From: Halorussus lipolyticus
GTDB taxonomy: Archaea; Halobacteriota; Halobacteria; Halobacteriales; Haladaptataceae
NCBI RefSeq assembly: GCF_029338375.1
Contig: NZ_CP119804.1
Coordinates: forward strand, 868,001-932,000
DNA: 64,000 nt
Reading direction: 5' to 3'
Shown here: positions 7,539-15,860 of the stretch, one piece after another
How the letters are laid out: each line of letters begins with the position of its first letter
How positions within the stretch are numbered: the first letter of the stretch is position 1
Notes under the pieces: generated by a model
Databases searched by the model: none
Told to the model about the DNA's origin: nothing
Seen by the model: the letters and a program-made list of their open reading frames with translations, nothing else
Translations under genes and position numbers: made by a program

Positions 7539-8837
7539 ATGAGCGAAACAGTCCTGTTGGTCGGCGGCGGCGGCCGCGAACACGCGATTGCTCGGGCGCT
7601 GGCGGAGAGCGACGCGGACCTCTACGCCTGCGCCGGAAACCGCAACCCCGGCATTTCAGCCATCGCCGAGGGCTTCGAGACGCTGGAGACCGAGAACCCC
7701 ACCGCGGTCGTCTCCTACGCCGAGGAGGTCGGCGCGACGCTCGCAGTCGTCGGCCCGGAAGGCCCGCTCGCTGGGGGAGTCGCCGACGCGCTGGACGACG
7801 CCGGCATCTACGCCTTCGGCCCGAACGAGGCCGAGGCCCGCATCGAGACCGACAAGGCCTACCAGCGCCGGTTCATGCGCGAACACGACGTTCCGGGGTG
7901 TCCGGACTTCGAGACCTTCGACGACATGGAGTCTGCCTGCGAGTTCATCGACGACTACGACGGCGACTTGGCGGTCAAACCCGCCGGACTCACCGGCGGT
8001 AAGGGCGTCCGCGTCATCGGCGACCAAGTGACCCCCGAGGAGGCCAAGGAGTACCTCCGGAACTCCGACTACGACCGGGTGGTCTTGGAGGAGCGACTGG
8101 TCGGCGAGGAGTTCACGGTCCAAGCCTTCGTCGCCGACGGCGACCTGCGCGTCACCCCGGCGGTGCAGGACCACAAGCGGGCCTACGAGGGCGACGAGGG
8201 GCCGAACACCGGCGGCATGGGAAGCTACAGCGACTCGGGCCTCGCCCTGCCGTTCATGTCCGAGGACGACTACCACGAGGCCGTCTCGGTCCTCGAAGCC
8301 ACCGTCGAGGCCTTGGGCGACTACAAGGGCGTCCTCTACGGCCAGTTCATGCTGACCGCCGAGGGCGTGAAGGTCGTGGAGTTCAACGCTCGCTTCGGCG
8401 ACCCCGAGGCCATGAACACCCTGCCCGTCCTGAACACCGACCTCCTCGACGTGTTGACCGGCGCGCGCGACGGCGACCTGCCGGAACTCTCCTTCGCCCC
8501 GAAGGCGACCGTCTGCAAGTACGCGGTCCCCGAGGGCTACCCCGAGAATCCCACCGCAGGCGCGAAAGTCGAAGTGGACGAGGACAGCGCGGGCGACGCC
8601 CTCCTGTTCTACGCCAGCGTGGACGAACGCGACGACGGCATCTACACGACCACCTCCCGAGCGTTCGCCGTCGTGGGTGTCGCCGACTCCATCGCCGACG
8701 CCGAAGAAATCGCCGAGGACGCCCTCGCCGTCGCCGGCGAGGAGGGTCTGGACGTGCGCCACGACATCGGCAAATCCGACCTCGTGCAAAAGCGCATCGA
8801 CCACATGGCAGAGCTTCGCGGCGAGCAGGGCGAGTAA
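7539..8837 (+). CDS. purD: Phosphoribosylamine-glycine ligase PurD, 432 aa
   Basis: PurD joins phosphoribosylamine and glycine using ATP, the second step of purine synthesis. The N-terminus has the Rossmann-like loop LLVGGGGREHAIARAL. The ATP-grasp region contains FAFGPNEAEA-type sequence (YAFGPNEAEARIE), KPAGLTGGKGVRVI near residue 150, NTGGMGSYS near 230, and the metal-binding EFNARFGDPEAM near 287. Length is normal. A TATA-like ctttaca around 7509 lies about 27 nt before the ATG, which suggests a leaderless mRNA. Neighbours are not purine genes. Confidence 0.96.
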   Translation: MSETVLLVGGGGREHAIARALAESDADLYACAGNRNPGISAIAEGFETLETENPTAVVSYAEEVGATLAVVGPEGPLAGGVADALDDAGIYAFGPNEAEARIETDKAYQRRFMREHDVPGCPDFETFDDMESACEFIDDYDGDLAVKPAGLTGGKGVRVIGDQVTPEEAKEYLRNSDYDRVVLEERLVGEEFTVQAFVADGDLRVTPAVQDHKRAYEGDEGPNTGGMGSYSDSGLALPFMSEDDYHEAVSVLEATVEALGDYKGVLYGQFMLTAEGVKVVEFNARFGDPEAMNTLPVLNTDLLDVLTGARDGDLPELSFAPKATVCKYAVPEGYPENPTAGAKVEVDEDSAGDALLFYASVDERDDGIYTTTSRAFAVVGVADSIADAEEIAEDALAVAGEEGLDVRHDIGKSDLVQKRIDHMAELRGEQGE

Positions 8838-8930
8838 GGTAGGCTAAGCGACGGTTACCGCTGTTCAGGGTCTGCCTACCGCCCGTGCAGGCGATTCATA
8901 ACAAACCCACTTCTGGCCGTTTCGCCGGGC

Positions 8931-9302
8931 ATGTCCCTGAGCGACGACGCCTCCTCCGAAGACCCGCCCGCCGATTCGCTGACGACCGACCAAGTGTTCG
9001 ACCTCTTGGGGGACGGCCAGCGTCGGCGTGCTATCGGCGTCCTCCGTGAGGCCGACGGCACGGTAGAATTGGACGAGTTGGCCGAGGAGACCGCGGCCCG
9101 CGGGGAGAACGCGGACCCACGAGACATCTCCGAAGACCGGCGCGAGCGAACCGCGGCGATGTTGCACCACGCCCACCTCCCCCGGTTGGAGGACGCGAAC
9201 GTCGCCGAGTACGACCCGATGGCCGGCGAGGTCGAACTGACTGAACTCGCCGAGGACTTGGACCCCTACTTTGAGGTCATCGAGGCCAACGCTTCCGAGT
9301 GA
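8931..9302 (+). CDS. DUF7344-like winged-helix protein, 123 aa
   Basis: This is a haloarchaeal small winged-helix type protein. After an acidic tail the chain reads TTDQVFDLLGDGQRRRAIGVLREADGTVELDELAEETAARG with the R-R-R plus LDELAE pattern of DUF7344-like regulators, followed by AAMLHHAHLPRLEDANVAEYDPM (residues about 78-100), where the helix H-H-x-H-L-P-x-L and the wing sit. Such proteins are presumed DNA-binding, but no target is known. It is followed 63 nt later by the acyltransferase gene on the same strand. Confidence 0.78.
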   Translation: MSLSDDASSEDPPADSLTTDQVFDLLGDGQRRRAIGVLREADGTVELDELAEETAARGENADPRDISEDRRERTAAMLHHAHLPRLEDANVAEYDPMAGEVELTELAEDLDPYFEVIEANASE

Positions 9303-9365
9303 GATGCCCGAGACGAGGCGGTCTGACTAGCTACTTTCAAGGCCGAACCCGCCCAAACTCAGTCC

Positions 9366-9941
9366 GTGCCCGACGAAACGGACGACCCCCGAGACCGGGA
9401 TACTCCCGACGAGCGAGACGGTTCCGACGCCGAGGAGACCTCACGCCACGACCGAATCGCCCACCACGCCACGCCGGGACCGGGCAACTCCCTCCAGTCG
9501 TGGACGCGGGCCAAGCATCCCCTCCGCGTCGCGTTGAACTACGCCGTCATCGTCCTCGCGCGCATCTCGCCGAGTCTGCAACTGAAGACTCTCCTCCTGC
9601 GGAGCATCGGCGTGACAGTCGGCGAGGGCGTCTCGTGGGGCCTCGAATCCACTCCGGACGTGTTCTGGCCCGAACTCGTCACGGTCGAGGACCACGCCAT
9701 CATCGGCTACGACGCGACCATCCTGTGCCACGAGTTCCTACAGGACGAGTACCGGACCGGCGAGGTCCGAATCGGCGAACGCGCGATGATAGGCGCGGGG
9801 GCCATCATCCTGCCGGGCGTCGAAATCGGCGAGGGCGCGAGCGTGGCCGCCAACTCGCTGGTCACGCAGGACGTGCCACCCGGTGAGACCGTCGCAGGGG
9901 TGCCAGCGAAACCGATGGGAAGCGACGAGTCGCCGGACTAA
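9366..9941 (+). CDS. Hexapeptide-repeat acyltransferase, 191 aa
   Basis: A left-handed beta-helix (LbH) acetyltransferase of the maltose/nodulation acetyltransferase type. The start is a GTG at 9366. The first 45 residues are hydrophilic and acidic, then a hydrophobic helix (VALNYAVIVLARIS) precedes the enzyme core. Hexapeptide turns are clear at residues about 125-185: EVRIGERAMIGAGAIILPGV, EIGEGASVAANSLV, followed by the loop ETVAGVPAKPM typical of the family. ILCHEF holds the probable catalytic His. The acceptor is unknown. Confidence 0.87.
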   Translation: MPDETDDPRDRDTPDERDGSDAEETSRHDRIAHHATPGPGNSLQSWTRAKHPLRVALNYAVIVLARISPSLQLKTLLLRSIGVTVGEGVSWGLESTPDVFWPELVTVEDHAIIGYDATILCHEFLQDEYRTGEVRIGERAMIGAGAIILPGVEIGEGASVAANSLVTQDVPPGETVAGVPAKPMGSDESPD

Positions 9942-9956
9942 CCCTCGTCTGTCTGT

Positions 9957-10460
9957 TCAGCCAGCCAGCAGGAATCGCCGGACGCCGAACTCCGCGAGTC
10001 CGAGGAGACAGATAGCCGCGACGAGGAGGGGACCGAACAGGAGGGGGTAGAGCGCGATGGGGTCGGTCTCGCCCCCGACGCCGAGAAAGAGGACCAGCAC
10101 GGCGACCGTGGCGGCGAACGCACCGACGAGGGGCGCGACGAACCGAAACCGGGCGTAGAGGTAGTAGGGAACCGCGACCTGCGCGCCGATGACGAGCGCG
10201 TTCAGGACCACCACGACCGCGAGAGTTGCAGGCCGGTCGGCGGCCGCCGGTGGAAAGCCCACCGTCGCCAGTCGCGCACCGGCCCAGACCGCGAGACAGA
10301 AGACGGCGTAAACCGCGCCGCCGCCGACCGCGAGGAGGGCCGGACGAGGGAGCGACTCTCGGAAACCGTAGGGAACGGTCGCAACGAGCGCGCCGACGAA
10401 GCAGGCGACAGCGAGCGTCAGCGCGTCACTTCCCAAGACGGGGTCTGGGGTTCCCGGCAT
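9957..10460 (-). CDS. Membrane protein in the dacZ-mscS operon, 167 aa
   Basis: About five transmembrane helices are visible: residues 12-30, 40-60, 78-97, 108-130 and 138-158. The ATG at 10460 is 1 nt from the stop of the MscS-type gene, so the two are certainly in one operon with dacZ upstream. The protein has no recognised domain. Its position suggests a role in ion or osmotic homeostasis linked to c-di-AMP, but that is inference. Confidence 0.8.
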   Translation of the reverse strand: MPGTPDPVLGSDALTLAVACFVGALVATVPYGFRESLPRPALLAVGGGAVYAVFCLAVWAGARLATVGFPPAAADRPATLAVVVVLNALVIGAQVAVPYYLYARFRFVAPLVGAFAATVAVLVLFLGVGGETDPIALYPLLFGPLLVAAICLLGLAEFGVRRFLLAG

Positions 10461-10461
10461 C

Positions 10462-11247
10462 CTACTCCCGAATCCGGACGACGCCCTGCTCGAACACCCG
10501 GCTGTTCGGAATGATGTACTCCTCGCCGTCGTTCTCGATGCGCGTGACGAACACGTCAACCTCTTGGACGATGCCCCTGTCCTCGCCGACCCGGACCTCG
10601 TCGCCGATGCCGTAGGGCTGGTTGAGCAGGAGGTAGACTCCCGCCGCCGACGAGCGCAGGAGGTCCCGGAGCGCCACCGCGCCGAGCAGGATGATGGCGA
10701 AGGCGTAGGCCCCCAGCAGGATGAGGAGGGCCACGACGGCCACGCCGAGTTGCCCGAGCGCGACCAGCGCCGCGAGGTAGACGATGGTGTACTTGACCAG
10801 TCGCGGGATGAGACCGACCTCGGGGAGTTTGACCGACCGCAGGCGCTCGCCGACCACCAACTCGGCCTTGTCGGCGACCACGAACCCGACGATGAACACG
10901 AGGATGGCGATGAACAGGTCGGGGATAAAGGTTAGCACGCCGTTCCAGAACAGGCGGGCGTTCAGCAGTTCCGCGACGTTCAGCGCGATGAGGACCACCA
11001 CGCCGTAGATGAACCACGAACTCAGACGCGAGACCAGCGAGACAGTATCGGTTCCCAGACTCTGGGCCGTGCGCTCGAAGGGGGTGCGCTCGACTGCCTC
11101 GGGGACCCCTGCCGCGGTCAGAAGTCGCCGATTGAGTCGGCCGATGACGTGGCCGCCGACCCCACCGACGACGAGGATGAGGAGGGCGAGGACGAACTGG
11201 AACTGGTCTCGGAGGAGGACCGAGAAATCGACCTGCGCGAGGGCCAT
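10462..11247 (-). CDS. MscS-family mechanosensitive ion channel, 261 aa
   Basis: This channel releases solutes on hypo-osmotic shock. N-terminal helices span about residues 15-35, 72-95 and 103-125. The pore-lining and beta-domain region follows: LGAYAFAIILLGAVALRDLLRSSAAGVYLLLNQPYGIGDEVRVGEDRGIVQEVDVFVTRI, read in pieces, matches the MscS core (the G-x-x-x-A-rich TM3, then the PYxIGDxVxV and G-x-V-x-x-V motifs). IIPNSRVFEQGV is the usual closing motif. The C-terminus is short. Its ATG shares one base with the dacZ stop (ATG at 11247, TGA at 11249-11247), so translation is coupled to the c-di-AMP synthase. Confidence 0.92.
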   Translation of the reverse strand: MALAQVDFSVLLRDQFQFVLALLILVVGGVGGHVIGRLNRRLLTAAGVPEAVERTPFERTAQSLGTDTVSLVSRLSSWFIYGVVVLIALNVAELLNARLFWNGVLTFIPDLFIAILVFIVGFVVADKAELVVGERLRSVKLPEVGLIPRLVKYTIVYLAALVALGQLGVAVVALLILLGAYAFAIILLGAVALRDLLRSSAAGVYLLLNQPYGIGDEVRVGEDRGIVQEVDVFVTRIENDGEEYIIPNSRVFEQGVVRIRE

Positions 11248-12062
11248 CAGTACTCCTCCGGGTCGAGTTCCAGAACCAGTTCACCACCCTTGAACGCCCG
11301 GACCAGTCCGTCGCTCTCCGAGAGGACGATGGCGGTGGCGTTCGTCTCGCGGGTGATTGCCCCGGCGGCCATGTGGCGCGCGCCCAGTCCCTTCGGGATG
11401 TCCACGCCCTCGGCGGAGGGTTCGAGGTAGCGGTAGGCCGAGACGATTTTGCCCGCGTCGGAGATGACGAACGCGCCGTCGAGGCGCGAGAACTCCTTGA
11501 GCATCACGTTCACGATGGGGTCGCCGACGTGGACGTGGGACTTCTCGAAGGGGTTGTAGCTGAGGGGCCGGGACTTGTTCATCACTTTCCCGGCGTCGCC
11601 GACGACGAACAGCGCGCCGACCGGTTTGCCCTTCTGGCCCTTCTGACCCAACTCGATTGCGACCTCGAACACGTCCCGGATGACGCCGGGGTCGGCCCGC
11701 GAGTTGGCGAACAGGTCGTAGACCCCCGAGTGCATCGAGTCGCTGGCCTGCGCTCTGGTCACGGTGTCGATGCTGTCCTCGAACATGCCGACCGCGCAGA
11801 CGACCACGTCGCCGTCCTCGACCAGTCCCTGTTCCATCGCGCCTTCGACGCCGAACCGGATTCGCTCGTGAACGTTGTCGAACTCCAGCGGGAGTTCCAC
11901 GAACGAGTCGGCCCCCACCGAGTTCTCGGGGCCGACGACAACGAGGTCCACCTCCGCGTCGAGGTCCGCGTAGCGGTCGTAGTAGGAACCGCTCGGGGAG
12001 AACAAAAAGACGGCGTCCGCATCGTCGGTCACGTCCACCAACAGTTCGCTCACGTCAGCCAT
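11247..12062 (-). CDS. dacZ: Diadenylate cyclase DacZ, 271 aa
   Basis: DacZ makes cyclic di-AMP from two ATP and is the archaeal DisA_N-domain cyclase. The ATG at 12062 gives MADVSELLVDV. The C-terminal DAC domain holds the two catalytic motifs: RLDGAFVISDAGKIVSA with DGA near residue 200, and LGARHMAAGAITRETNATAIVLSES with the RHxxA element near 230-250. The N-terminal domain contains LFSPSGSYYDRYADL and a region KGQKGKPVGALFVVGDAG. Length fits haloarchaeal DacZ. It leads an operon with an MscS channel and a small membrane protein. A 10 bp palindrome lies about 40 nt upstream. Confidence 0.93.
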   Translation of the reverse strand: MADVSELLVDVTDDADAVFLFSPSGSYYDRYADLDAEVDLVVVGPENSVGADSFVELPLEFDNVHERIRFGVEGAMEQGLVEDGDVVVCAVGMFEDSIDTVTRAQASDSMHSGVYDLFANSRADPGVIRDVFEVAIELGQKGQKGKPVGALFVVGDAGKVMNKSRPLSYNPFEKSHVHVGDPIVNVMLKEFSRLDGAFVISDAGKIVSAYRYLEPSAEGVDIPKGLGARHMAAGAITRETNATAIVLSESDGLVRAFKGGELVLELDPEEY

Positions 12063-12102
12063 TACCCGAAACGACTCAGCGACCGGAGAAAAGGTTTGTG
12101 GG

Positions 12103-12112
12103 GACATATGTC
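12103..12112. promoter_or_regulatory. Palindrome upstream of dacZ
   Basis: GACATATGTC is a perfect 10 bp palindrome 41-50 nt upstream of the dacZ ATG and just upstream of an AT-richer minus-strand stretch (AACCTTTTC) that may be the TATA region. It could be a regulator site, but such short palindromes also arise by chance. Confidence 0.3.
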
Positions 12113-12212
12113 GCCAACCCGTCTGTTCGGGTCCGAGTGACGTTCCGGGGACTGCATGGCGTTGCTCCGGGAAGGACAGAATAGATGGCAGATGGTTGGT
12201 GGATTTTCTCGA

Positions 12213-12237
12213 CGTGGAAAATGTATACGTGGAAAAT
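12213..12237 (-). terminator. T-rich terminator after tRNA-Leu
   Basis: Immediately 3' of the tRNA on the minus strand lie two CATTTTCCACGT repeats, giving two short T-tracts, which is the usual archaeal termination signal for tRNA genes. Confidence 0.55.
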
Positions 12238-12321
12238 GCGCGGGACCGGATTCGAACCGGCGGACCCCTACGGGATAGCGTCCTAAGCGCTACGCCGTTG
12301 GCCTGGCTTGGCAACCCGCGC
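12238..12321 (-). tRNA. tRNA-Leu, anticodon UAG
   Basis: Reading the minus strand, the acceptor arm GCGCGGG pairs with CCCGCGC at the 3' end. The anticodon stem TAGCG/CGCTA encloses CTTAGGA, giving anticodon TAG (reads CUN leucine codons). A long variable arm CCC-GTA-GGG marks a class II tRNA, and the T arm contains GGTTCGAATCC. The gene is 84 nt, has no intron and does not encode CCA. A TATA-like TTTCTTAT lies about 30 nt upstream (near 12345-12355). Confidence 0.96.
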
Positions 12322-12529
12322 GCATCCCCCAATTCCGGCGAGGCCGATAAGAAACTGTCGTTCTCTGCGAGACCCGCGCCGGGTGGGCACGCGGTACGGT
12401 CAGATGCTACTACGGCGACCAGAGAAACCAAAACAATCAGTAGGGAATTGAAATTGTTTCCTTACAATACATGTACATTTGCCTAAGACGCAAGAAGGAC
12501 CAGACCACCGGAGCGCCCGCCCGGCCGAA

Positions 12530-12592
12530 CCACCGTGGGTTGGGTGAAGGGGGCTTCAAGAGGACAGCACCCAAGAGTTCTGCTGTCCGCAC
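12530..12592 (-). repeat. Collapsed GAAAGCCCC-hairpin element
   Basis: Lies in the 372 nt gene-free stretch 12322-12693. On the minus strand the left flank (GCAGAAC..GGGTGCTGTC..CTT) runs into GAAGCCCCC, which passes directly into CCTTCACCCAACCCA, the right end and flank of copies 1 and 2. The whole stem-loop is missing, and left and right ends share the C-run. Outside this element the gap shows only the tRNA promoter region, an AT-rich patch around 12430-12485, and the promoter of the next gene. Confidence 0.65.
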
Positions 12593-12659
12593 TCGTCGTC
12601 ATCGAAAAACGCGAGGACCAAATAGAGATTTATAGCGCGATTCTCTCAAGCATCCCCGA

Positions 12660-12668
12660 GATACTTAT
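12660..12668 (+). promoter_or_regulatory. TATA box of the TFIIB-like gene
   Basis: ATACTTAT lies about 27-30 nt before the GTG at 12694, the spacing expected for a leaderless haloarchaeal transcript. This supports the choice of the GTG start. Confidence 0.55.
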
Positions 12669-12693
12669 GTAACCCCAGACGCAACCAAATTTC

Positions 12694-13023
12694 GTGTATC
12701 GGGCACGCGACCACGTGGAAAACGAGCGTTGGCTGGCCGAAATCGAGGAGTCCGCCGACCGGTTAGCACTCGGGACCGAGGCCCGTTCCCGAGCGACCGA
12801 CCTGTTCCTCTCGACCGTCTCCGAGTGGGACGACCCAAGCGACCGGGACGCCGACTCCCGGCGGGCCGTCGCGGCGGCCAGCCTCTACGCCGGGTCGCTC
12901 ATCGAGGGCGACCAGCGGTCCCAGAGCGAGGTTGCGGAGGCCGTGGGGGTCGCGCGACTGACGATTCAGCAACGCTGGAAGGAACTGCTTCGGGAAGCGG
13001 GTTTGGAACCGCCGTCTTGGTGA
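12694..13023 (+). CDS. TFIIB-like cyclin-fold protein, 109 aa
   Basis: The protein corresponds to a single cyclin-like repeat of transcription factor B. Its core reads TEARSRATDLFL near residue 28, RAVAAASLYAGSLIEGDQRSQ near 58-78 and SEVAEAVGVARLTIQQRWKELL near 78-99, the helix-turn-helix-like end of a TFB cyclin repeat. It lacks the zinc ribbon, B-finger and second cyclin fold of true TFB (about 320 aa), so it cannot act as a full initiation factor; it may be a DNA-binding or TBP-binding regulator. The start is GTG. Confidence 0.85.
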   Translation: MYRARDHVENERWLAEIEESADRLALGTEARSRATDLFLSTVSEWDDPSDRDADSRRAVAAASLYAGSLIEGDQRSQSEVAEAVGVARLTIQQRWKELLREAGLEPPSW

Positions 13024-13079
13024 GGTACTGGAAACGGTGCAGTAATCGGGATTGGTCTCGGTAGAACTGCGACCGCGAA

Positions 13080-13182
13080 CCGCAGAATCGCTGGAGTGGT
13101 GTCTTTTTGAAGCCCCCGCCGGTCGCGGGTCACACTCGCTTCGCTCGCGTGACCCGCGACCGGGCGGCCCCTTCATCCACCC
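13080..13182 (+). repeat. GAAAGCCCC-hairpin element, copy 2
   Basis: The left flank GCAGAATCGC..GTGGTGTCTTTTT leads to GAAGCCCCC (13109-13117). The body is a perfect 13 bp stem: GGTCGCGGGTCAC (13121-13133) and GTGACCCGCGACC (13149-13161) around a 15 nt loop. The right end is GGCCCCTTCAT (13166-13176). GAAG and CTTC can pair with a C-run on both sides as an internal loop. It sits in the 285 nt gap between the TFIIB-like gene and coaD. Confidence 0.82.
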
Positions 13183-13308
13183 AGACGCAATTGCTCCACC
13201 GAGCGCGTCCTCGTGGAAAGTGTCACCGAGTGCCCCCGAGGACCGCCGGCGCTCCTCACTTCCAGTGGAAAAGGACAGCAGTCTGGAGAAACCAGCAGTC
13301 GAGTCGTC

Positions 13309-13797
13309 TCAGCGTTCGGCGTCTCGGCCGTCGCGCTCGGGGGTCAGGTTCCCGTGTTCGTCGATTTCGCCCTTGACGATTCGCGTGCTGGAGATGATGT
13401 CGCCGTCCTCGGCCTCGACGTGGGGCACGATTTCGACTTCGAGCGGGTCGAATCCGCGCTCGTCTCGAATTTCGTTGATGCGCTCGGCACCGTCGGTCGT
13501 CTCGGGCGAGACCACCAGCGCGTCGAACTGCGGTTCGGTGGCGATGCCGGTCGGTTCGGTCAACTCGCGGACCTCGAACTCGCGGTCGTACTCGTCGGCG
13601 AACTCGGCGAGAATGGCCTCCAAGTCGGCTTTTCGCTCCTCGAACGGGCGAACGTACCGGTCCTCGTGGCGCGTCTTCGGTGCGAGTTCGTCGCTGGTCA
13701 GTCCGACCGTCACGTCGCCGACCTGAAACGCACGCTCGAACAGCGCCCGGTGGCCGTCGTGGACCGGGTCGAACGTCCCGCCCAAGGCAACCCTCAT
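13309..13797 (-). CDS. coaD: Phosphopantetheine adenylyltransferase (archaeal CoaD), 162 aa
   Basis: CoaD transfers AMP to 4'-phosphopantetheine, giving dephospho-CoA, the next to last step of CoA synthesis. The N-terminus MRVALGGTFDPVHDGHRALF carries the GTFDPxHxGH nucleotidyltransferase motif. The second signature, DIISSTRIVKGEID, is near residues 133-146 and matches the ISSTRI motif of the family. VVSPETTDGAERIN is typical of the archaeal branch. The C-terminus is a charged tail (ERDGRDAER). Confidence 0.94.
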   Translation of the reverse strand: MRVALGGTFDPVHDGHRALFERAFQVGDVTVGLTSDELAPKTRHEDRYVRPFEERKADLEAILAEFADEYDREFEVRELTEPTGIATEPQFDALVVSPETTDGAERINEIRDERGFDPLEVEIVPHVEAEDGDIISSTRIVKGEIDEHGNLTPERDGRDAER

Positions 13798-13858
13798 ACC
13801 CCCGCGAAGGGTTCCCCGCGGCTTAGTGCCTTCGGAATAGCGGCCGATTCGCTGAATT

Positions 13859-14593
13859 TTACTCGTCGTCGGACTCGCCGGATTCGTCGGTTTCGCCCGA
13901 CTCCGTGGTCGAATCGTCCGATTCGCGCTCCTCGACCCGGATGCTGACCGGTTCGGTGGTCTCGACAGCGTCGGTCCGGTCCGACCGGTCGTCGGATTCG
14001 AGGTGCGTGTCGAGGTTGAACACCGTGTTGAGTTCGTCTTGGACCTGCCCGACGATGCCGCCGACCAGTTCGCTCGGCGCGATGGCAGTGTACTCGTAGG
14101 GGTTGTTCCCGGCCCCCTCGCTCTCGCGCTTTCGGCGCTGGACCTTCTCCTCGTCGTGGAGTTCTGCCAGCGACTCCCGAACCGTCGAGGGGTACAGACC
14201 GGTCCCCTCGGCTATCTCCTCGCTGGTGCTGTGGGGATGCTGGCGAAGGTAGACGTAGATTCGCGCCCGCGTCTCGGTGTCCAGCACCCACGACAGCAGG
14301 TCCACGATGCCTTGGTCGAACTGGTCCACTGCCCGGTCGGCCTCCTCCTCGAGGCGCTCGCGGCCCTTCGAGATGCGGTCGCGCTCCGGGTCTTCGACCT
14401 CCTGCTCGACCGAGAGGGCCTTGTCGCCGGCCACCTCGACTGTGACCTCCTCGGTCACGTCGCCGTCGTCTTCGACCTCCAACTCCTCCTCGACGGTTAC
14501 GTCGTCGTCTACGTCGTCGATTTCGGACTCCTCGACGGTATCGTCCTCGACGCTCACGTCGATTTCGTCGTCGTCTGAATTTTCCCCGGACAT
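13859..14593 (-). CDS. Winged-helix transcriptional regulator with acidic N-terminus, 244 aa
   Basis: Residues about 1-70 are an extremely acidic Val/Asp/Glu tract (for example DDVDDDVTVEEELEVEDDGD). A helix (DRAVDQFDQGIVDLLSWVLD) and a winged helix follow: TRARIYVYLRQHPHSTSEEIAEGTGLYPSTVRESLAELHDEEKVQRRK, in pieces, matches ArsR/TrmB-type HTH domains. The C-terminal part, with SELVGGIVGQVQDELNTVFN, resembles a dimerisation helix and ends in another acidic tail. It is probably a DNA-binding regulator. Target genes are unknown; it lies between coaD and gshA, both on the same strand. Confidence 0.85.
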   Translation of the reverse strand: MSGENSDDDEIDVSVEDDTVEESEIDDVDDDVTVEEELEVEDDGDVTEEVTVEVAGDKALSVEQEVEDPERDRISKGRERLEEEADRAVDQFDQGIVDLLSWVLDTETRARIYVYLRQHPHSTSEEIAEGTGLYPSTVRESLAELHDEEKVQRRKRESEGAGNNPYEYTAIAPSELVGGIVGQVQDELNTVFNLDTHLESDDRSDRTDAVETTEPVSIRVEERESDDSTTESGETDESGESDDE

Positions 14594-14703
14594 GTCCTCT
14601 CTACGAGGACAAAAGCTGTCCGCGAGTAAAAACCTTGCTTACGGCCGGAAACGACGCGCTCTCGGGCTTCGTCGATGTCGGCGAACCGCCGGACGCTCGC
14701 GGC

Positions 14704-15786
14704 CTACCGGCGTTCGAGGAGCAGTGACTCGTAGAGGGCACCCACGCCCTCGTCGTCTCGAATCCGGCGCTGGCGGGTCGCGCCGCTCTCGGCCTCGTAG
14801 ATGTCCCGGATTCCCGAGACGCCCAGTCGCTCACACTCGCGGTCTACGACCTCGCCGAGGCCGATTTCGCCCTCGCGGTCCCGCCGGATGAACCCGGCGT
14901 CGTGGCCGTAGCGGAGCGCGCGCCACTTGTTCTCGTCCAACAGTTCCCGGCGGTGTCGATAGCCCTCCTCGCCGTCGTCGTACCTCGCAGACAGGTCCTC
15001 GACCAGCGCGTGGGTGTACTCCACGAACGCCATCACGCGGTCGGGATTCGCCTGCCCGTCGGGGGTCCGGACCTCGACGGTGCCGAGGCCGGTGTGGGGT
15101 CGCACGTCGTACCAGAGTTCGCCCCGGTCGGCGATGGAGTCGGAGCGAAGCATGGTCGCCTCGAAGTCCGCGAAGTCGTCGTAGGAGTCGAAGCAGGTCG
15201 GCATCCCGGTGTTCGGCAGGGCCTCGAAAATCTTGGCGCGGGCCGACTGGAGGCCGGTGTCGAAGCCGTTCCAGTAGGGCGAGTTGGCCGAGAGGGCGAG
15301 CATCACGGGGATGTACCACCGAATCTCGTTGGCAATCCAGACCGCCTTGTCGGCGTCGTCAACCCCGACGTGGACGTGGAGGCCCGCGGTGGTGTTGCGG
15401 TGCTGTGGGTACTGAATCCGCTCCAGTTGGGCGCGGTAGCGTTCCTTCTCGGCGTGTTCCAGTTCGCGCCACTTCGCGCCGGGGTGGAGGCCCGCCGCCG
15501 CGATTTGGAACCCACCGGCCTCGGCGTGGTCCACCAAGGCGTTCCGGACCGCCAGCAGGTTCTCGCGGGCGTCTCCCGGACGCTCGATTTTCGGCGTCTG
15601 GGTCTCGATGACGCACTTGAACAGTTCGTGGTCGAGTCGTTCCTCGAGTATCTCGGGCGGGTCGCGCTCGTAGACGAGTTCGTCGGTTCCCGCGGTGGGG
15701 ACCCCGCGGTCGTCTACTACGTAAAACTCCTCCTCGATGCCCAGCGTGCCCATCTCCTCGAAGCTTGCAGCCGAACCCGAGTCCAT
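14704..15786 (-). CDS. gshA: Glutamate-cysteine ligase GshA, 360 aa
   Basis: This enzyme forms gamma-glutamylcysteine, the main low-molecular-weight thiol of haloarchaea. The family is the GCS2/YbdK-type carboxylate-amine ligase. Signatures: [14 protein letters not shown] near residue 13, [13 protein letters not shown] near 56, [20 protein letters not shown] near 128 with the metal-binding His pair, [21 protein letters not shown] near 226, and [16 protein letters not shown] near 285. Length fits the family. It precedes regulator and coaD genes on the same strand, all with their own gaps. Confidence 0.9.
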   Translation of the reverse strand: MDSGSAASFEEMGTLGIEEEFYVVDDRGVPTAGTDELVYERDPPEILEERLDHELFKCVIETQTPKIERPGDARENLLAVRNALVDHAEAGGFQIAAAGLHPGAKWRELEHAEKERYRAQLERIQYPQHRNTTAGLHVHVGVDDADKAVWIANEIRWYIPVMLALSANSPYWNGFDTGLQSARAKIFEALPNTGMPTCFDSYDDFADFEATMLRSDSIADRGELWYDVRPHTGLGTVEVRTPDGQANPDRVMAFVEYTHALVEDLSARYDDGEEGYRHRRELLDENKWRALRYGHDAGFIRRDREGEIGLGEVVDRECERLGVSGIRDIYEAESGATRQRRIRDDEGVGALYESLLLERR

Positions 15787-15860
15787 TTCCCGGAATTTCG
15801 AAATCCGGCGTATAAATAGTTCCGAACCCGGCAGGCCCAGTCGCCGGAGCGTGCCAGAAC

